Below, in pieces: positions 27,501 to 39,297 of a stretch of DNA of 64,000 nucleotides (positions are counted from its first letter, which is position 1; each line of letters opens with the position of its first letter). A model generated the notes under the pieces. The model worked only from the letters and a program-made list of their open reading frames with translations. It was not told the DNA's origin and did no database searches. The stretch covers positions 568,001-632,000 of the forward strand of contig RSEE01000030.1 of NCBI GenBank assembly GCA_003971905.1. The letters are read 5' to 3'. A program made the position numbers and the translations under genes. Source of the stretch: Moniliella sp. 'wahieum' (Eukaryota > Basidiomycota > Moniliellomycetes > Moniliellales > Moniliellaceae).

Positions 27501-29083
27501 AAAGGGAGGCTGTTAGGGACAGAAAACGTTACTCCTACCCCACGTGGAAAAGGAGCAGGCATAGGAGCAGGAGCAGAAGCCGAAGCAGAAGCAGGAGCAG
27601 AAGCAGCAGAAGCAGAGAAGCAGGAGCAGAAGCAGAAGCAGAAGCAGGAGCTAGACCAACAGCAGGAGGGGCGTGGGTAACTTGGGATTGTTCTCCTGGA
27701 CCGGGGCGGCACGGACGCGCTCTGTGTGTCGCGAGCGGTGCGAAAGCTACGGCGCTCGTGGTTCGTCCGTGGTCGAGGCCAGGGCGACAGGCGAAGCTAC
27801 CGCCCTGGTCCTTATTGGGTCCTTGGGATGCCCAGCGCCAGCGGGCGAGAACGCCGAGGAGTCGGGGATGTCGTGTATGAGCCGTCTGGCCTGGGACTAG
27901 GTCCAGGAAAAGATAGATCCCTAGAATCATGAATGGAGGCGATTGAATTCCCTCGTTGAGAACCGGTCTTGGACTTGCGCAGAGACATCATCATCATGCG
28001 CCAGCAGTCAAGTTCTGGTGCGCGGAAGCACAATGTCAGTGTCCGTGCTCGGCTCGGATTGGGCGTGATCGAGGATCCAGCCAAAGGAAATCCAACAACA
28101 GTGCATACCTCCATTCGGCTCTTGTTGGCCAGTTGAGACTTTTGGTGAGTGTACAAGCGCCACACCTTGTAGGTAAGTGGATCGTCGCGTGTCATCTGTT
28201 CAATATCCTCCTCCTCATCCAGTCCCTCCAGTATCTCACGAGCGTCCGAGACAGCGCCCCCGGCACCTGAAGTGAACTGCCCCTCTCGCCCAGAGAGCTG
28301 GGCTGTAGGGCCCGACGCCAAGGCAGGCTGCGATGCAGGGGAGATCATCGCCGATGGAGCGGGGGGCGTCGTCGGTGGAGGAAGACCGCTCGCGGGTGCA
28401 GTAGGGGAGGGAGCCAGCGCAGCCAAGGCAGCTGCCAAAGCGTCATGAGGCAGCGCGACCCAATTGACTGTTTGTCCCGCCCACTCAGGCAGGGCGGACG
28501 TCGATGTCTCCCCCGTGTGCGGCCGAGGGGGCAGGCGGGTAGGCGGGAAGGAGCGCTACGGACCGGGAGGCAATGCCCGGGTTGGCGTACTGGCCTGGGG
28601 CGGATACCGATGCAAGTGGTGCACGGCGAGCCCGGGTTCGGCCACGTGAAGGCACGTCGGCGGGTGCACGGTGGTACTGGCTGTGCCAGGGGACGTCTCT
28701 GCCTCGGCGAAGGCGAGCCAAAGCCCATGTCCTACCCATGCCCATGCTCGATGGGTGTGGGGTGCGGCGGCAGTACGGGGCTGCGGAGCAGGTACGGCCG
28801 ATGCGCCCGGGGTGTGGCCGGGAAGACGGGCGCAAGCATCTGCATGTTGCGGCGCATCGCTTGGGCGGTCGCGGCTGCTGCCCAAGCGGGGTTGGAGTAG
28901 GGCGAGGCGACACAGGGTTGCTGTGGGGAGGAGCTGTGGGGGCGTGCTGGGCGGTGGCTGAGCAGCTGGGGGGGCGATAGCAGCCGAGGCGCTGTGCTGG
29001 AGGAGCGCCGCGATCGCTGCCGCCGCGGCGGAGGCAGATGAGGTGTGGGGTGGAGCATCCATGCCGGGCGGCGACGACGACAT
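24600..29083 (-). CDS. nitrogen-regulatory GATA transcription factor (AreA/NIT2/GAT1 type)
   Basis: Global activator of nitrogen-source use. The ATG at 29083-29081 ([20 protein letters not shown]) follows a TATA run at about 29158-29166. The N-terminal DUF1752 block reads [26 protein letters not shown], then after the intron 28108-28015 [15 protein letters not shown] central [18 protein letters not shown] block is the RVRKTSFD motif of AreA-like factors. The zinc finger is [37 protein letters not shown] (C-x2-C-x17-C-x2-C), with basic [10 protein letters not shown] after it. The tail holds SGSGSG, NGMNGTNG and Pro/Ala-rich repeats and ends LGLAPSAPH. At about 1,450 codons it is longer than AreA (about 880), owing to low-complexity inserts. 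Frame changes (for example near 28005, GCTGG needing CC) fit homopolymer loss. The terminal repressor-binding motif of AreA is not obvious. Confidence 0.88.
25283..25333. repeat. CCCACT hexanucleotide repeat inside the GATA gene
   Basis: About seven units of CCCACT (plus strand) encode the SGSGSGSG run C-terminal of the zinc finger. It is an in-frame coding microsatellite. Confidence 0.8.
27550..27660. repeat. GCAGAA/GGAGCA-type imperfect repeat in the GATA gene
   Basis: About 110 bp of purine-rich trinucleotide and hexanucleotide repeat. On the minus strand it encodes Ser/Ala- or Leu-rich low complexity depending on frame. Frame changes around it make the encoded residues uncertain. Confidence 0.65.
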
Positions 29084-29166
29084 GGGGGGGGGAGGGGGGC
29101 GGAGAGACGAGGGGCGGTGGGCAAGGGCGAAGGAGTGCAGGAGCGGTGGTGGAGGCGAGAGTATAT

Positions 29167-32100
29167 AGTGGGCACGTATATTGATTGCACGGCCAAGTCG
29201 GCTGCCTCCGACGGAACGGGGCGGGGCCCTTCTGCTCCGCTGTGGCTCGGGCTCACTGCCGCAGTGCTGAGACGCAGCACTCAGGCGTGTGTGCTCGCCT
29301 CAGCAGCCTGTGCGCTGGGCAGCTGCGGGAACTGAGCACCAGTGTATCCAGCAGATCCCAGAGGACGCGAATGAGTGGGCGCACTCAGTCCCAGGTAGGA
29401 CACCTCGTTGGGTCAGACTCTGTCCAAGTATGCGCACTCAATGAGTACATCCTCGGCCACATCATCCATCGGCGTGCATCATGCTCCTCCTGAGTGGAGT
29501 AGCCCAGCAAAGTTCACTTGATCATGCATCATGCACCATGCACTCCCACCCCCACGCTGATTGCATGACGTCCCTGACATGTGGCATGCGCCTGGAGTGA
29601 CATGTGACAGGTAGCTGTGGACATGTGCATGCTGGCCAGAGCTTATTCTAGTGCTATCTGCCCACGCATCAAACAAAGTCACCGATGCCTGCTGCTGGGT
29701 ACGCGTGATGGTGGGCTTGCCCTGGGTACGGCCTTGGCAAGGCCTAGCAAATTAAGCCCAAGCAAGGTCTGCGTCGCCAGCGGGCTGCAGCCGAGCTCCG
29801 ATTCATGTCTTCCAGTGTTCAAGTACGTTCAACGTTCCAATTCTGCTGGACGAACGTTGAACGTTCATTGAACGATCAAGGCCTCAAGCTGCTCAGCCTG
29901 AGCGGCTCATCGCTCAGTGTATTCAATGCGGTCAATAGTTGGCACAGCCCGTGGAGTGTTCCTGCCTGTTCCTTACTTCCTCCCTCACGCGGTACCCAAG
30001 CCGGGGCAAGCAAACGCAAGAAAGATTCCTGGGCCAGCAGCGCGTCAGGTACGGCATGTCCCAGCGCAAGCCGATTGGTGCCCAACGCGCCCAACTCGCG
30101 TCCTTTGTTCTCAGCAAACATATGTGTGTTGTGGGTCTACCGTGCGGGGGAAGGGGCGAGGAGGGAGAGAGAGACAAGATCCGGGGAAACATAACCAGTA
30201 ACTGTTCTGCCTTTTACCACCTCAGATCACACCGCTCCTTGAGGAGACCTCTCTCCTTCTTTTGCCCCACGGGCCCATATGTGTGCCTTTCTTCGAGAGA
30301 GCTCGTTTATTTGGGATCTTCCTCGGGCTGTTTGGAAGGGGTGTAACATGTAACATGTAACAGGTTGCTGTACTGAACGTACTGATGAACGAGGCCTGAG
30401 GGTCCGAAGCTATGTAGGAATCCGAGTGGAACACTGTATGTGCCCTCGCAAGCCCTCCCATGTATGCCAGTCGGCACGCCGGCAAGCTGGGCAGACCACG
30501 TGATCGAGGCTTCCGGGGCGGGCGATTCAAAACCTGCCATCGCCATGCTCAGCCTGAGTGCTGAGACTCAGCAAAGTGGACTGCATGGTGGTACTTACGT
30601 CTCTCTTCAGAGTGCCACACGTGGTCAGAGCTAAATGCGACATTGAAGCCTAGACCGTGGATTGTCGAGAAAAGAAAACAGGGGTGGGGGGCCGGGGACC
30701 ACAGAGGCCGTTACGCATTCAATACCATGGGTTTGCTGGGGTGTCTCAAGCGTCAAGTCCGAGTCTCCTTCAATTATTTGGGGACATATAATTGTTGTCT
30801 TTTCTTCGGGCTCGCTTCCGGTCCAGCCGCTCTGGCTCCCTGACCTGGTGCCAAGCCCACCATCCCTGTCTTTGCTGTACCTAAGCCACTTTGTAGAAGG
30901 ACGTTTGATGGTCTGTGGAGGCTTTGACGTTCTTCCCCCCTTTGATTCAAAACATATACGAAGATTCTCCTCGGGCAACACGGGAATTCTTCCGCATCAT
31001 CTCCCGTCGTTGATGAGATGAAATCCGCCCATCCTGCATGATCATGTAACGGGAGATGGAGATGGGGGAAAGGACAAGGATCATATTCATCGAGTGGAAA
31101 GGGGGCGAGGTATATACGCCTCGGAGAAGAAGAGAACATGCGAGCTAAATCACATGGAGGGAAAGAGGGAGTACAATCCAAAGGGGGAAACAGGGTCTAG
31201 AACAAATCAAAGGGGGCCAGACAACTTGGTGACAGAAAACGTGATCAGTGAGTCTGATCCCGACATCATGCTTTGAGCGTTCGTCGAACTGTGCCCTCCC
31301 GACGTGAATGAGAGGAACACATATACTGGGTGAGGGTTACCTATCCACCCCCCCATCCGTCTCAACTCCATTTACTGTATGCATTCAGGAATTAAAGCGT
31401 CGATCTCGGCGAGCACCTCTTCTAGAGTCGAATCTCCACCTCCATGGAGCGAAGCAGATGTAGCGAAATTGAGTATTCGTCCGAGAGCACAGCATACCGC
31501 TGAAGTACACGGTGTCCTTGAAAAGGAATACCATTGGACTCTGATGGGATGTCCTCTCCTTTTCGCGCACTTTGACCCCAAGCCTCATCCGGCGACAAGC
31601 GTCATCGCCCACGCACAACTAAAAGTTGCCACGACCTCGAACCTCTCTGTCCTCGATTCCAGTCCGTGTGGTCCCATTCGATGTAATACCTACACTTGTG
31701 CAGGCTTGCTGAGGAAGAGACTGAGTCTTCATCCATAATATTCCCTGCGCCAACCAGTACGGTAATGCCTGTTGTTCGTCCGTGCAAGTATGCGGTGACA
31801 AGGTGCGTCTCTGCCCCAGTCTTCCTCCGGGTGCAAACCTTTTCTCACCTCGGCCAAGATGCGAGGAAGGCAGCGGCCTTCCTGCCTGTCGGACGCTCTT
31901 GGTAGCGGGGAGCACACCATCCCGCTCCCACTTGGAGCAAACCTATACAACTATGGGTGGCGGTACCACATATCTACCCTCGCAAAGAAAGATGACGATG
32001 GGCGTACGGTGCAGCACGGTGGTGGTGAAGCTGCGGTGGTGCACACGCAGCGGTGAAAGCAGTTTTACACAGTGAGAGACCCCCAACTGAGGGGGAGGCG

Positions 32101-33150
32101 CAAGAGAAACACCAGAGGGCTTGATCAAAAAGCTGTTTCGTCAACAAAGCCAGTACCTCAACTCCACCTAGACGAGGGGGCAGATCCTTCCCCCTGCCTT
32201 ACCTGGAAGGACATAGTGACAACATATCAACGTACTGATCACAACTACAAAAAAGCAAATGGACGCAACGGTCGTGTACAACTTCTCGTTCTTTGTCTAG
32301 TTGAAACCCTCCGCCTCCACGCACCCCCTCTGAACTGTTCGGCTGTCGTGAGTGGGAGGCACTTGTCGTGTATGATGCCAGAAGCCTGTTTCTATATCTA
32401 GATGGGATGACGAAGGAGGAAATACCCATTGCGTACTATAGTATGCAATCTTTAGTTGTCTCTCGCAAGGATAGGCATGAGAAGAGGCCCATCTTGATGC
32501 ATGTTGGGGAAGAGGATGCATCAACCTGATCTGTGTGACTAGATGGCTCTTCTCTCCATACTACCATGGCTGCATCTTTTCAGGCGCCGAAGCAGGAAGG
32601 AAGCTGGAAGCGAGATGGAGCGTGAGATCTGAGAGCAAAGTTAGGTGACACGCGTGACGGGGGGGGGGGACATGTGGGAGCCGGTGATTTGGCGATGGCC
32701 CGCCAGCATGAACGTTCAAGCGGCGTTCGGCTCCCAGGGTTAGGTGAGCGTCGGGAGTATGCAAGGGCATGCATGCATGCACATGCGCGGTGGGCGGCGG
32801 CGGGGGGCATGTGACATGTGACATGGACATGTGACATGTGATGCATGATGCATGATGCATGATGCTGATGCGCTGGCTGCGTGGGGCGTGTGGCGAGGGT
32901 GCTGGTGTGGTGCACTCGTGGCGCCGCCTGGCTGCACGCACGGGGGCGCATCCAGCATGCGGCACGGGCCCGCCCGGGGGCAGTGTGCTGCCCGGTTTGT
33001 TCTGGCGGAACTGGTGGTGCTGACTTGGAGCTGGGAGACGCAGGCGTCGGGAGCTCTCCATACGAGCAGTCCTAGTCAGGCAACCGGGACCGGTGAGGCT
33101 CACTAGCTTCCCTGGCCGCCGGTCCAGGTTCTGCGCCGTATCACCGGTGC
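29167..33150. other. 4-kb gene-poor block upstream of the GATA gene
   Basis: No recognisable gene. Minus-strand frames at 30631-31181 and 31379-31915 are protein-like in places (for example LNFATSASLHGGGDST near 31440) but lack a family, start and splice structure. The block has 7-bp arrays at 29818-29874 (AACGTT type), 30344-30363 (ACATGT plus A) and 32808-32870 (ACATGT then ATGCAT, each plus G). A large upstream region is common for nutrient regulators but is not proof of control elements. Confidence 0.4.
32808..32870. repeat. 7-bp array: ACATGT+G passing into ATGCAT+G
   Basis: TGACATG units (period 7, each containing the palindrome ACATGT) run for about 35 bp. They change without a break to TGATGCA units (palindrome ATGCAT) that keep the same 7-bp phase and the same G spacer. 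Confidence 0.85.
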
Positions 33151-33154
33151 CAAT

Positions 33155-36100
33155 GTGACTTGGCCAGGCACCTCCACTCCCCCTCGTCGCCCCTCGTCCC
33201 CCGGGTGCCGACGGATGCCCGCTGCGCTCCCGCCGGCGCTGCCCACACCCCACGCCCCTCGCCCTGCCCTCGCCCACCCCAGCTCCACCGCCCTCCCCGA
33301 GCCCTGCCGCTCGACTCGCCCGAGAGAGAGAGGACGATGCGTCGGTCGTCACCAGGAAGGCGTCCGCCCCCGCCCCCGCCCCGCACCCGCGCCCGCGCCC
33401 CCCGCCACCTCCACCGCCCAGCCCCGCCCCGCTTCTCCCGCCCCCCCAAACTCTCCCCGCCCGCAGTGCCCGCCCCACACGCCCACCATCCGTCCCCTCC
33501 GTCTCGAGTGTGTCTCGATGGCTCCCATCCAGCATCTCCCGTCACAGCCCAAGAGCACCCTTCCCCCCCACCACCGCCATCGCCGCCTCCTACGGCGACC
33601 GCATCGTCTCCCACAAGATCACCCACCACCGCCCCCTGCCCCCTGCGCCTCGCCCTAAGCACCCAACAGAGGAGACCTCGCCCGTGCCTTCCGTCGACAC
33701 ACCCGTCTCGCCCACCGCCACAGGCGCCCTGTCCGACTCCGTGCCCCGACCGGGCTCAGAAGACGCGTCTACCACTCTCTCCGCTCCCGTGACGGCTGAC
33801 ACGCTAAGCGCGGATCTGGTCCGTGCCAAGAACGAGGCTTGAGATGGCATGGAACGAGACCTTCATCTTGTTCCGCGCGAACAGATCATTTTGGCTCGGG
33901 CGTCCGGCCCTTGCCACTGGCCCTACCGAGGCTGAGGTTTCGGCGGCCCGACGAGCTTACATGGACCACTTTGACTTAAAAACAAGAGCGTTGACGCCGC
34001 TTTGCGAATGCTTGCGGCAAGCTACTGGTTCGGGCAGAAACCCAAGTACTCGACCGGGTCTTGGATGCCTTTGCCCACCGTTTCTACGAATGCAACCAGC
34101 CCCCTCTGGCCAACGGGCTGTACATTCTCCGCTCTTGTGCACCATTTGGCGTACAGTATCTTGTTGCTCAACACCGATCTCCATGTGGCCGATATGGGGG
34201 CACGCATGACTCGTGCGCAGTTTGTACACAATACTCTCCACACCTGCGTTCTGAAGAAGTGGTTTTCCCTTTTCTCAGCACGCAGTAGCAACCTGACCCG
34301 CCCTTTGGTGCCCCCCTGAGCCCTGCTGCCTCCATATCCACTTTCCCTCATCACGCTCATAGTGCACCCCCTTGTCCCCCAACCTTCCAGGAGGAAGCCC
34401 ACGCAGCCACGCCGCCGCCCATTTACCCGCCCTTCAACACACGGCTCGGCTGACTTGGCCGTCGATGCCTTCGACCCTGTTTGGACGGGCGAAATGGAGA
34501 GCATGCTCAAGGCACGTACCCTCGCCCCCCCCCCCTCCTCTCCCTGCGATGAAATTCAATTAACATCCTCTCCAGAAACCTACTCCGCTGTTCGAGCAGA
34601 GCAAATTCGGCTCCCCTCCTGGAGTGGGGGCACTGGGAGGACTCCAACCAAATCCTGGAGGGAGCAAACGTGATGTGCGCCGGGCGAGCATCCGTGGCCT
34701 TCCACCCTACTGTCTCCCTCGAGCGCCTCTCCACTGCGGTTCAATGAACCTATTCTCTCTCCATTGGCCGGTGGCGTGGCCAATGGGACAGAACAGTCCA
34801 CGCGGCCTTTGCACCCGTCGGGTTCGCCTCTTCCCTCAGCAGACCATCATCCCTGAGGGACAAATTCGCGTCAGCGAGATAGAAACCTCACTGACGTAAG
34901 AGAGGATAGGAGGAGGCGCCTTCTTCCCCGACAAAAGCGGCCACACAACCCCCGCTGCCTCCCTCTGACTTACCCATCCCAGGTCCTGCACCAATTTTGG
35001 AATCCGATTTGGCCCTGGTAGGTCCTCCCTGGGCCAAAGAAGGGATGCTAAACGCAAGCAGTTCACTGAACCGGACGGCCGCCGTGCCAAGGATAAGTCT
35101 TGGTTGGAAGTCTTCGCTGTGGTGCATGATCCTGGCATGATCTCTCTCTTCCGTTTTGACTCTTCTTCCTCTTCCTCGGGAACAGCTGTTGGAGGAGGGA
35201 ATTGGGCCCTGAACGCCCACCAGGTGGGACAGGTGCCTTTGCAACATGCTATCGCCCATGCACTTCCTCCTCCAGGATACAGTCGTTCCCGACCCCACGT
35301 GGTTAGCCTTCACCTCGCGAGCGGTGCCGTGCTTTACCTCGAGACGTCCCATGAAGGCTTGGTTGGGGAATGGTGCGCGTCGATGAACTACTGGGCCGCC
35401 CGTACCTCGCTGCTTCTCACTGTCGAGCCTGTGACAAGCCTCGACTTTGGTTGGAAGTTTCCTGAGCAATCCTCCTCATCGCAGTCCCCTCAGGCTCAGG
35501 CTCAGGCTCAGGCTCAGGATCGGGGTCCAGCTTAGACCGAACCTTTGCCCCTACCTCCGCTCCTGATTCCACCTTGGCCTCCACTCCATTGGGAAAACGT
35601 CCGTCCTCACCCTCACGCTTGCTCGCCCCCCTTAGTCCAAGCGAGGGCCACCTCCCTGGAAGTGTGCGCGCAGTGTCCGATGCAGGCAGCTCCTCTGCTT
35701 CTTTGAACGCTCTCACTCGTCCTTCGACCTCGGGAACTGGTCATACCTCCTTCCAGACCTCTGAACCTTCAACAGGCTCGCCAAACCAAGACGAACGCCG
35801 CGCCTTTCCTACGGGCAAGGAGCTAAAGAACTCGCTTCATCGTGGCCCCTCTCACGACGTTCTACGCTCTACGTTTTCCGGCCAGATGCCCTCTCCTGTG
35901 GCGCGGCGTGGCTTGGCGGGTCTCGGCAAGGCCCTGCTTGGTCTCGGAGCTAAAGTTTCCAGTGCCGAACCGGCCCATGGACTCGACGTGCGCACGGACG
36001 TGCTGGCTGGCGCTCTGCGTCGCCCAACGAGATGACCAAGTTCCCCACGAGCGCGACTTTATTGGGACCTGGGTACCTCCCACGGCGCCCATGCGCATCT

Positions 36101-36502
36101 CGACTTTGTCCGAGTCGCAACAGCTGAACGCGTTGCAGGACACTGTGATGCGTACCGAACGTCTTTTGGCACAACATCAAGCTGTGCGAAGCCGGATGGT
36201 GGCGCGCTACCATCCCAGGGAACAATGCCGCCCTCGCCAAGGCCAACTGGGACCGCAAGCAACATTACCTCCTCGACGAACTGAGCAAGTACCGTAACTA
36301 CGTCACCGTTCTCCGTGTCGCCCGGGACAAACGTGCGCGGCTGCGCCGCAAACCAGATGGAACGATTGTCGATCCGTTGGTGGAACCGGTGAACGGTACT
36401 TTGGACTTTGCTTCTGTTTCTGCGTCTGCTTCTGCTTCCGCTTCCCTTCCTCGTCCCACTCTTGCTCAGCCTCCTCATCCTTCTTTCCGTGGCTTGCCCT
36501 AA
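33155..36502 (+). CDS. Sec7-PH domain Arf guanine-nucleotide exchange factor
   Basis: Activates Arf-type GTPases on membranes. A long Pro/Ser-rich N-terminal region precedes a Sec7 domain at about 33840-34320: AWNEDLHLVPREQIILARAS-like, ARRAYMDHFDLKNKSVDAAL-like, RVLDAFAHRFYECNQPPLAN, then VHHLAYSILLLNTDLHVADM and ARMTRAQFVHNTL. The motif LLLNTDLH carries the conserved Sec7 core; the catalytic glutamate region lies in the broken-frame stretch. A PH domain follows (MEVFAVVHDPGMISLFRFDS, LHLASGAVLYLETSHEGLVG, EWCASMNYWAARTSLL). A coiled segment near the C-terminus reads NWDRKQHYLLDELSKYRNYV and TVLRVARDKRARLRRKPDG. The stop at 36500-36502 lies in a telomere-like repeat. Layout matches fungal Yel1-like and other Sec7-PH proteins. 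The start is uncertain. Frame changes fit homopolymer loss. Confidence 0.85.
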
Positions 36503-36528
36503 CCCCTAACCCCTAACCCCTAACCCCT
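36497..36528. repeat. telomere-like CCCCTAA repeat at the stop codon of the Sec7-PH gene
   Basis: Four and a half units of CCCTAAC (TTAGGGG on the other strand), period 7. The first TAA is the stop codon of the upstream gene. Known telomere repeats are TTAGGG in most basidiomycetes and TTAGGGGG in Cryptococcus; this unit lies between. It is internal to the window. Confidence 0.85.
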
Positions 36529-37487
36529 CATCCGTCTGTCCCCTGTCAGCTCATGGCCCCTGCGTCCGGGCCTAGCTCCGTTTGTTTATATCTTGCTGTG
36601 CCTGTCCATCTTTTATGCACCTGCTCGTATCATCTCTTAGGGAGAGAATGTGGTACGCACTGTACTTCTTCTCTCCTTTCTTCTCCTCCCCTGTTCCCTC
36701 CTGTGTGTAGGCAGGAACACTGTCCGGAAAGCGGTGCGGCGGTAAGGTAAAGTAACAACCCGGATGCACAGGCGTCCCAGGTCAGGATCTACGATCATAC
36801 CCTCTCCCCTTTTCAGCAGTCTCTCACTCACCCCACCATCGTCAGCGTCGTTTGCTTAGAGATGCTAGCTAGCCCTGTATATCCGCCTTTATAGGCCCCT
36901 CCCTGCCTTGTCTTTGCTTGGACCATTGCCTGTGTATTCATTCGTACGCCGGTATCGAAGGCCGATCGTGGGTTTTAGCCATGGACGGGACGCGGGCAGA
37001 GGGGGAGATGTTCAAGTCTTCAACATCCAGTGTCCACCTTGGCACCCGCCGGCGCTTGCAACCAACACCAGCCAACGCCGCCCTCCCGCCTGGTGCCTGG
37101 GCTGCTGTGCTCGCCAGCCCAGCGCCCTGGTGCGGCGCCCGCTGCGCTCCGCGCCACGTCGTGTGGTGCGCCCCGTCCCGCACAGGGGGTGTGTTACGTC
37201 ACCCGCTAGAGCATCACGCACCCAGACTCACCCGTCAGATGTTCAGATCTCAGAGCTGGGAGCTGCGGCGCTTCAAGAAGCAGCCGGGCAGGACACAGCC
37301 CCTGTGCTGCTCTTTCCCCTGTCCCCTTCCCGCTTGCGTCTGGCCGCCATGGACCATCCATCGCTGCCGGCGGGGTTGCGCTGGCAGTACACGCTGAGGT
37401 ACCTGCCGTCTCTGCGCCACCTCCTCCGCTTCCGCTTCCCCCACCCCACCCTCTGCCCCCGCTCCCTTGCCCCCAGCTCAGCCAACC
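36529..37487. other. intergenic DNA upstream of cofilin
   Basis: A TATA-like TTTATAG (36889-36896) and pyrimidine-rich sequence are seen. A GC-rich tract (37030-37470) probably belongs to the cofilin promoter and leader. No gene is supported. Confidence 0.4.
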
Positions 37488-38105
37488 ATGGTATGTGCTT
37501 CTCCGTCGGTCGCAACGCCCTGCTGACCCTGCCTCCACCCAGTCCTCCGGTGTCAAGGTGAACCCGTCGTGCCTCGAGGCCTTCCAGACGCTCAAGCTGG
37601 GCAAGAAGCTCAAGTACATTGTCTACAAGCTGTCGGACGACAACACTGAGATTGTGGTGGCCAAGACGTCGGAATCGGGCGACTACGACGAGTTCTTGGC
37701 CGAGCTGCCGCCGCAGGACTGCCGGTACGCCGTGTACGACCTCGAGTTTGAGAAGAGCGGAGAGGGCAAGCGGAACAAACTCTGCTTCTTCTCTTGGTCC
37801 CCTGACGAGTCTAAGATCAAGCAGAAAATGGTCTACGCTTCCTCCAAGGACGCCATTCGCAAGTCGCTCGTCGGCATCTCGACTGAGATCCAGGGCACTG
37901 ACTTCTCCGAAGTCTCGTACGACACGGGTACGTTCCCTCCCCTTTCCCCCTACATTTCCCCTTCCGCCTGCCTTCCCCCCTTTCCCTGCCTTTTCCCCTG
38001 CCTGTTCCTATCCGCTTTCCTCTTGGCTCTGGCCGGTGCATCCTACTAACCTCCCTGTCCTTCCGTCCTTCTGCAGTCCTGGACAAGGCTTCCCGCGGGT
38101 ACTAA
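37488..38105 (+). CDS. COF1: cofilin/ADF, actin-depolymerising factor
   Basis: Binds and severs actin filaments. Exon 1 is the ATG alone (37488-37490); intron 37491-37542 (GTATGT..CCCAG); exon 2 37543-37927; intron 37928-38076 (GTACGT..CTGCAG); exon 3 38077-38105. The protein is 138 residues, the family length, and the frame is intact. It starts MSSGVKVNPSCLEAFQTLKL with the Ser near the N-terminus that regulates actin binding. It continues KKLKYIVYKLSDDNTEIVV, DYDEFLAELPPQDCRYAVYD and FFSWSPDESKIKQKMVYASS, with the long actin-binding helix KDAIRKSLVGISTEIQGTD, and ends LDKASRGY. The intron directly after the start codon is known from other basidiomycete cofilin genes. Confidence 0.97.
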
Positions 38106-38596
38106 GCTAGACTCTGGAGGAGTTGGTTCCCGCAAGGGACCTGGCCTCTCGCGTGTCTCTCTACTCGGGACTTGTAGTGCTGAGGCGTGCCATGACCCAA
38201 TGACCATCGTACTCCTTCCGTTCTCATCGCATCGTACCCCGCCCTACTCCTACACACTCTAGCTGCGAGAGAGTAGGGTGGTTGCCTAGGCATGTGCTAC
38301 AGGTGCGGCGGGTACCCTTCCACTTTGTGTAGCCGCTCGCCTGGCTAGCTTGCCCACCCAGTCCAGTCCAGTCGAATGGGAAGAACGCAACCATCATTTC
38401 GAAGTACCAAACGGAAGAAGAACACATCTACAGACACTGTGAGCAGTAGTGAAGTCACTCGAGTAGGCAGGGGGGGAGGGGGGGGGGGCGATAATCAGTA
38501 CCCGATTCTATTGTTCGAGGTCCACAAAAGACAATGAGGTGGCAAGAAAAGTGGAGGTGTGGCTGCCCGGAGGAGAAGGAGCGTCTAGGCCGAGGC

Positions 38597-39297
38597 CTAG
38601 ACGGAAGAAACGTTGGCCCCCTTCGAGACAAAGTACTCGTCGAGCAGGGCAAAAAATTGGCGCTTGTCGCGGTAGCTCAAGTGGGAAAAGGCGATGGGAG
38701 GATGCTCATCCAGCGACTGGCTAGGCGAAAAGGTGCGAACGGGAGCAAAAAGAAGAGGTGCTGGGGGACGGGAGCAAGGTAGGGCGGAGGGGGATTGTCA
38801 ATCCCGTTCTCATTGTTCATCCGCGGTGGCAACTGTGGCTTGGCACTCGACGGGAGAGGCGGAGCTGCGGCTCCCGAGCGAGCTGGAGGCGGAGGAGGTG
38901 CACCACCCCGTGCAGGAGGAGGAGGTGGGCGATTGCCCGCGTCTCTCGAGGAGGGACGGGACGACTATGACTCATCCCACTGGCACCCCAGCAGGCGGGG
39001 GAGGAAGACGGTGTCGCACACCTGCTCCTCCCTGGGTATACTCTTCCCCCAACTCGTCATTGTGACTTTGGCTCCGCGTCTGTTCCCACCGCACATTTTC
39101 CCCCCGCGCCACGCGCCACCGGTCTTTGACCCCCATCCCGTGCGCCCCCGTTTGCTGTTCGGCATACTTGGCTCGCTGGTGAAAAGAAAAAGGTCAGTTC
39201 AACCTCCTTGCGATCCAACACACACGTCCCAAAGGCTCCGCTGCGTCACGCACCACTGCTTCGCTGGCCCCGGTAAACTTGGATTTGACCCGGACAT
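38597..39297 (-). CDS. unrecognised protein with a conserved-looking C-terminus
   Basis: A start at 39297 (MSGSNPSLPGPAK or a near frame) is followed by an acceptor-like TTTCACCAG near 39165. The next exon reads RAKYAEQQTGAHGMGVKDRW. A Gly/Ser/Pro-rich middle leads to a clear C-terminal frame, SQSLDEHPPIAFSHLSYRDK, RQFFALLDEYFVSKGANVSS, closing with TAG at 38599-38597. A TATA-like sequence lies at 39433-39440, about 140 bp upstream. The C-terminal 45 residues look like a folded, conserved segment, but I cannot name the family. The gene converges with cofilin. Frame changes are present. Confidence 0.5.

Noticed and set aside
25167-27880. Long plus-strand ORFs opposite the GATA gene
   Set aside because: They mirror low-complexity coding sequence on the minus strand, which carries the recognisable GATA finger and DUF1752.
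31219-31310. C/D-box snoRNA candidate
   Set aside because: GTGATCA-like and CTGA-like boxes are present but spacing, terminal stem and guide match cannot be shown.
31379-31915. Minus-strand gene downstream of the 30-kb region
   Set aside because: Two frames both look weakly protein-like over the same bases, there is no start or splice pattern, and no family match is known to me.
32808-32870. CRISPR-like array
   Set aside because: Units are 7 bp and contiguous with no spacers, and the host is a eukaryote.
33155-33700. Separate proline-rich genes on both strands
   Set aside because: The GC-rich sequence opens all six frames. The plus-strand frame leads into the Sec7 domain and the others are shadows.
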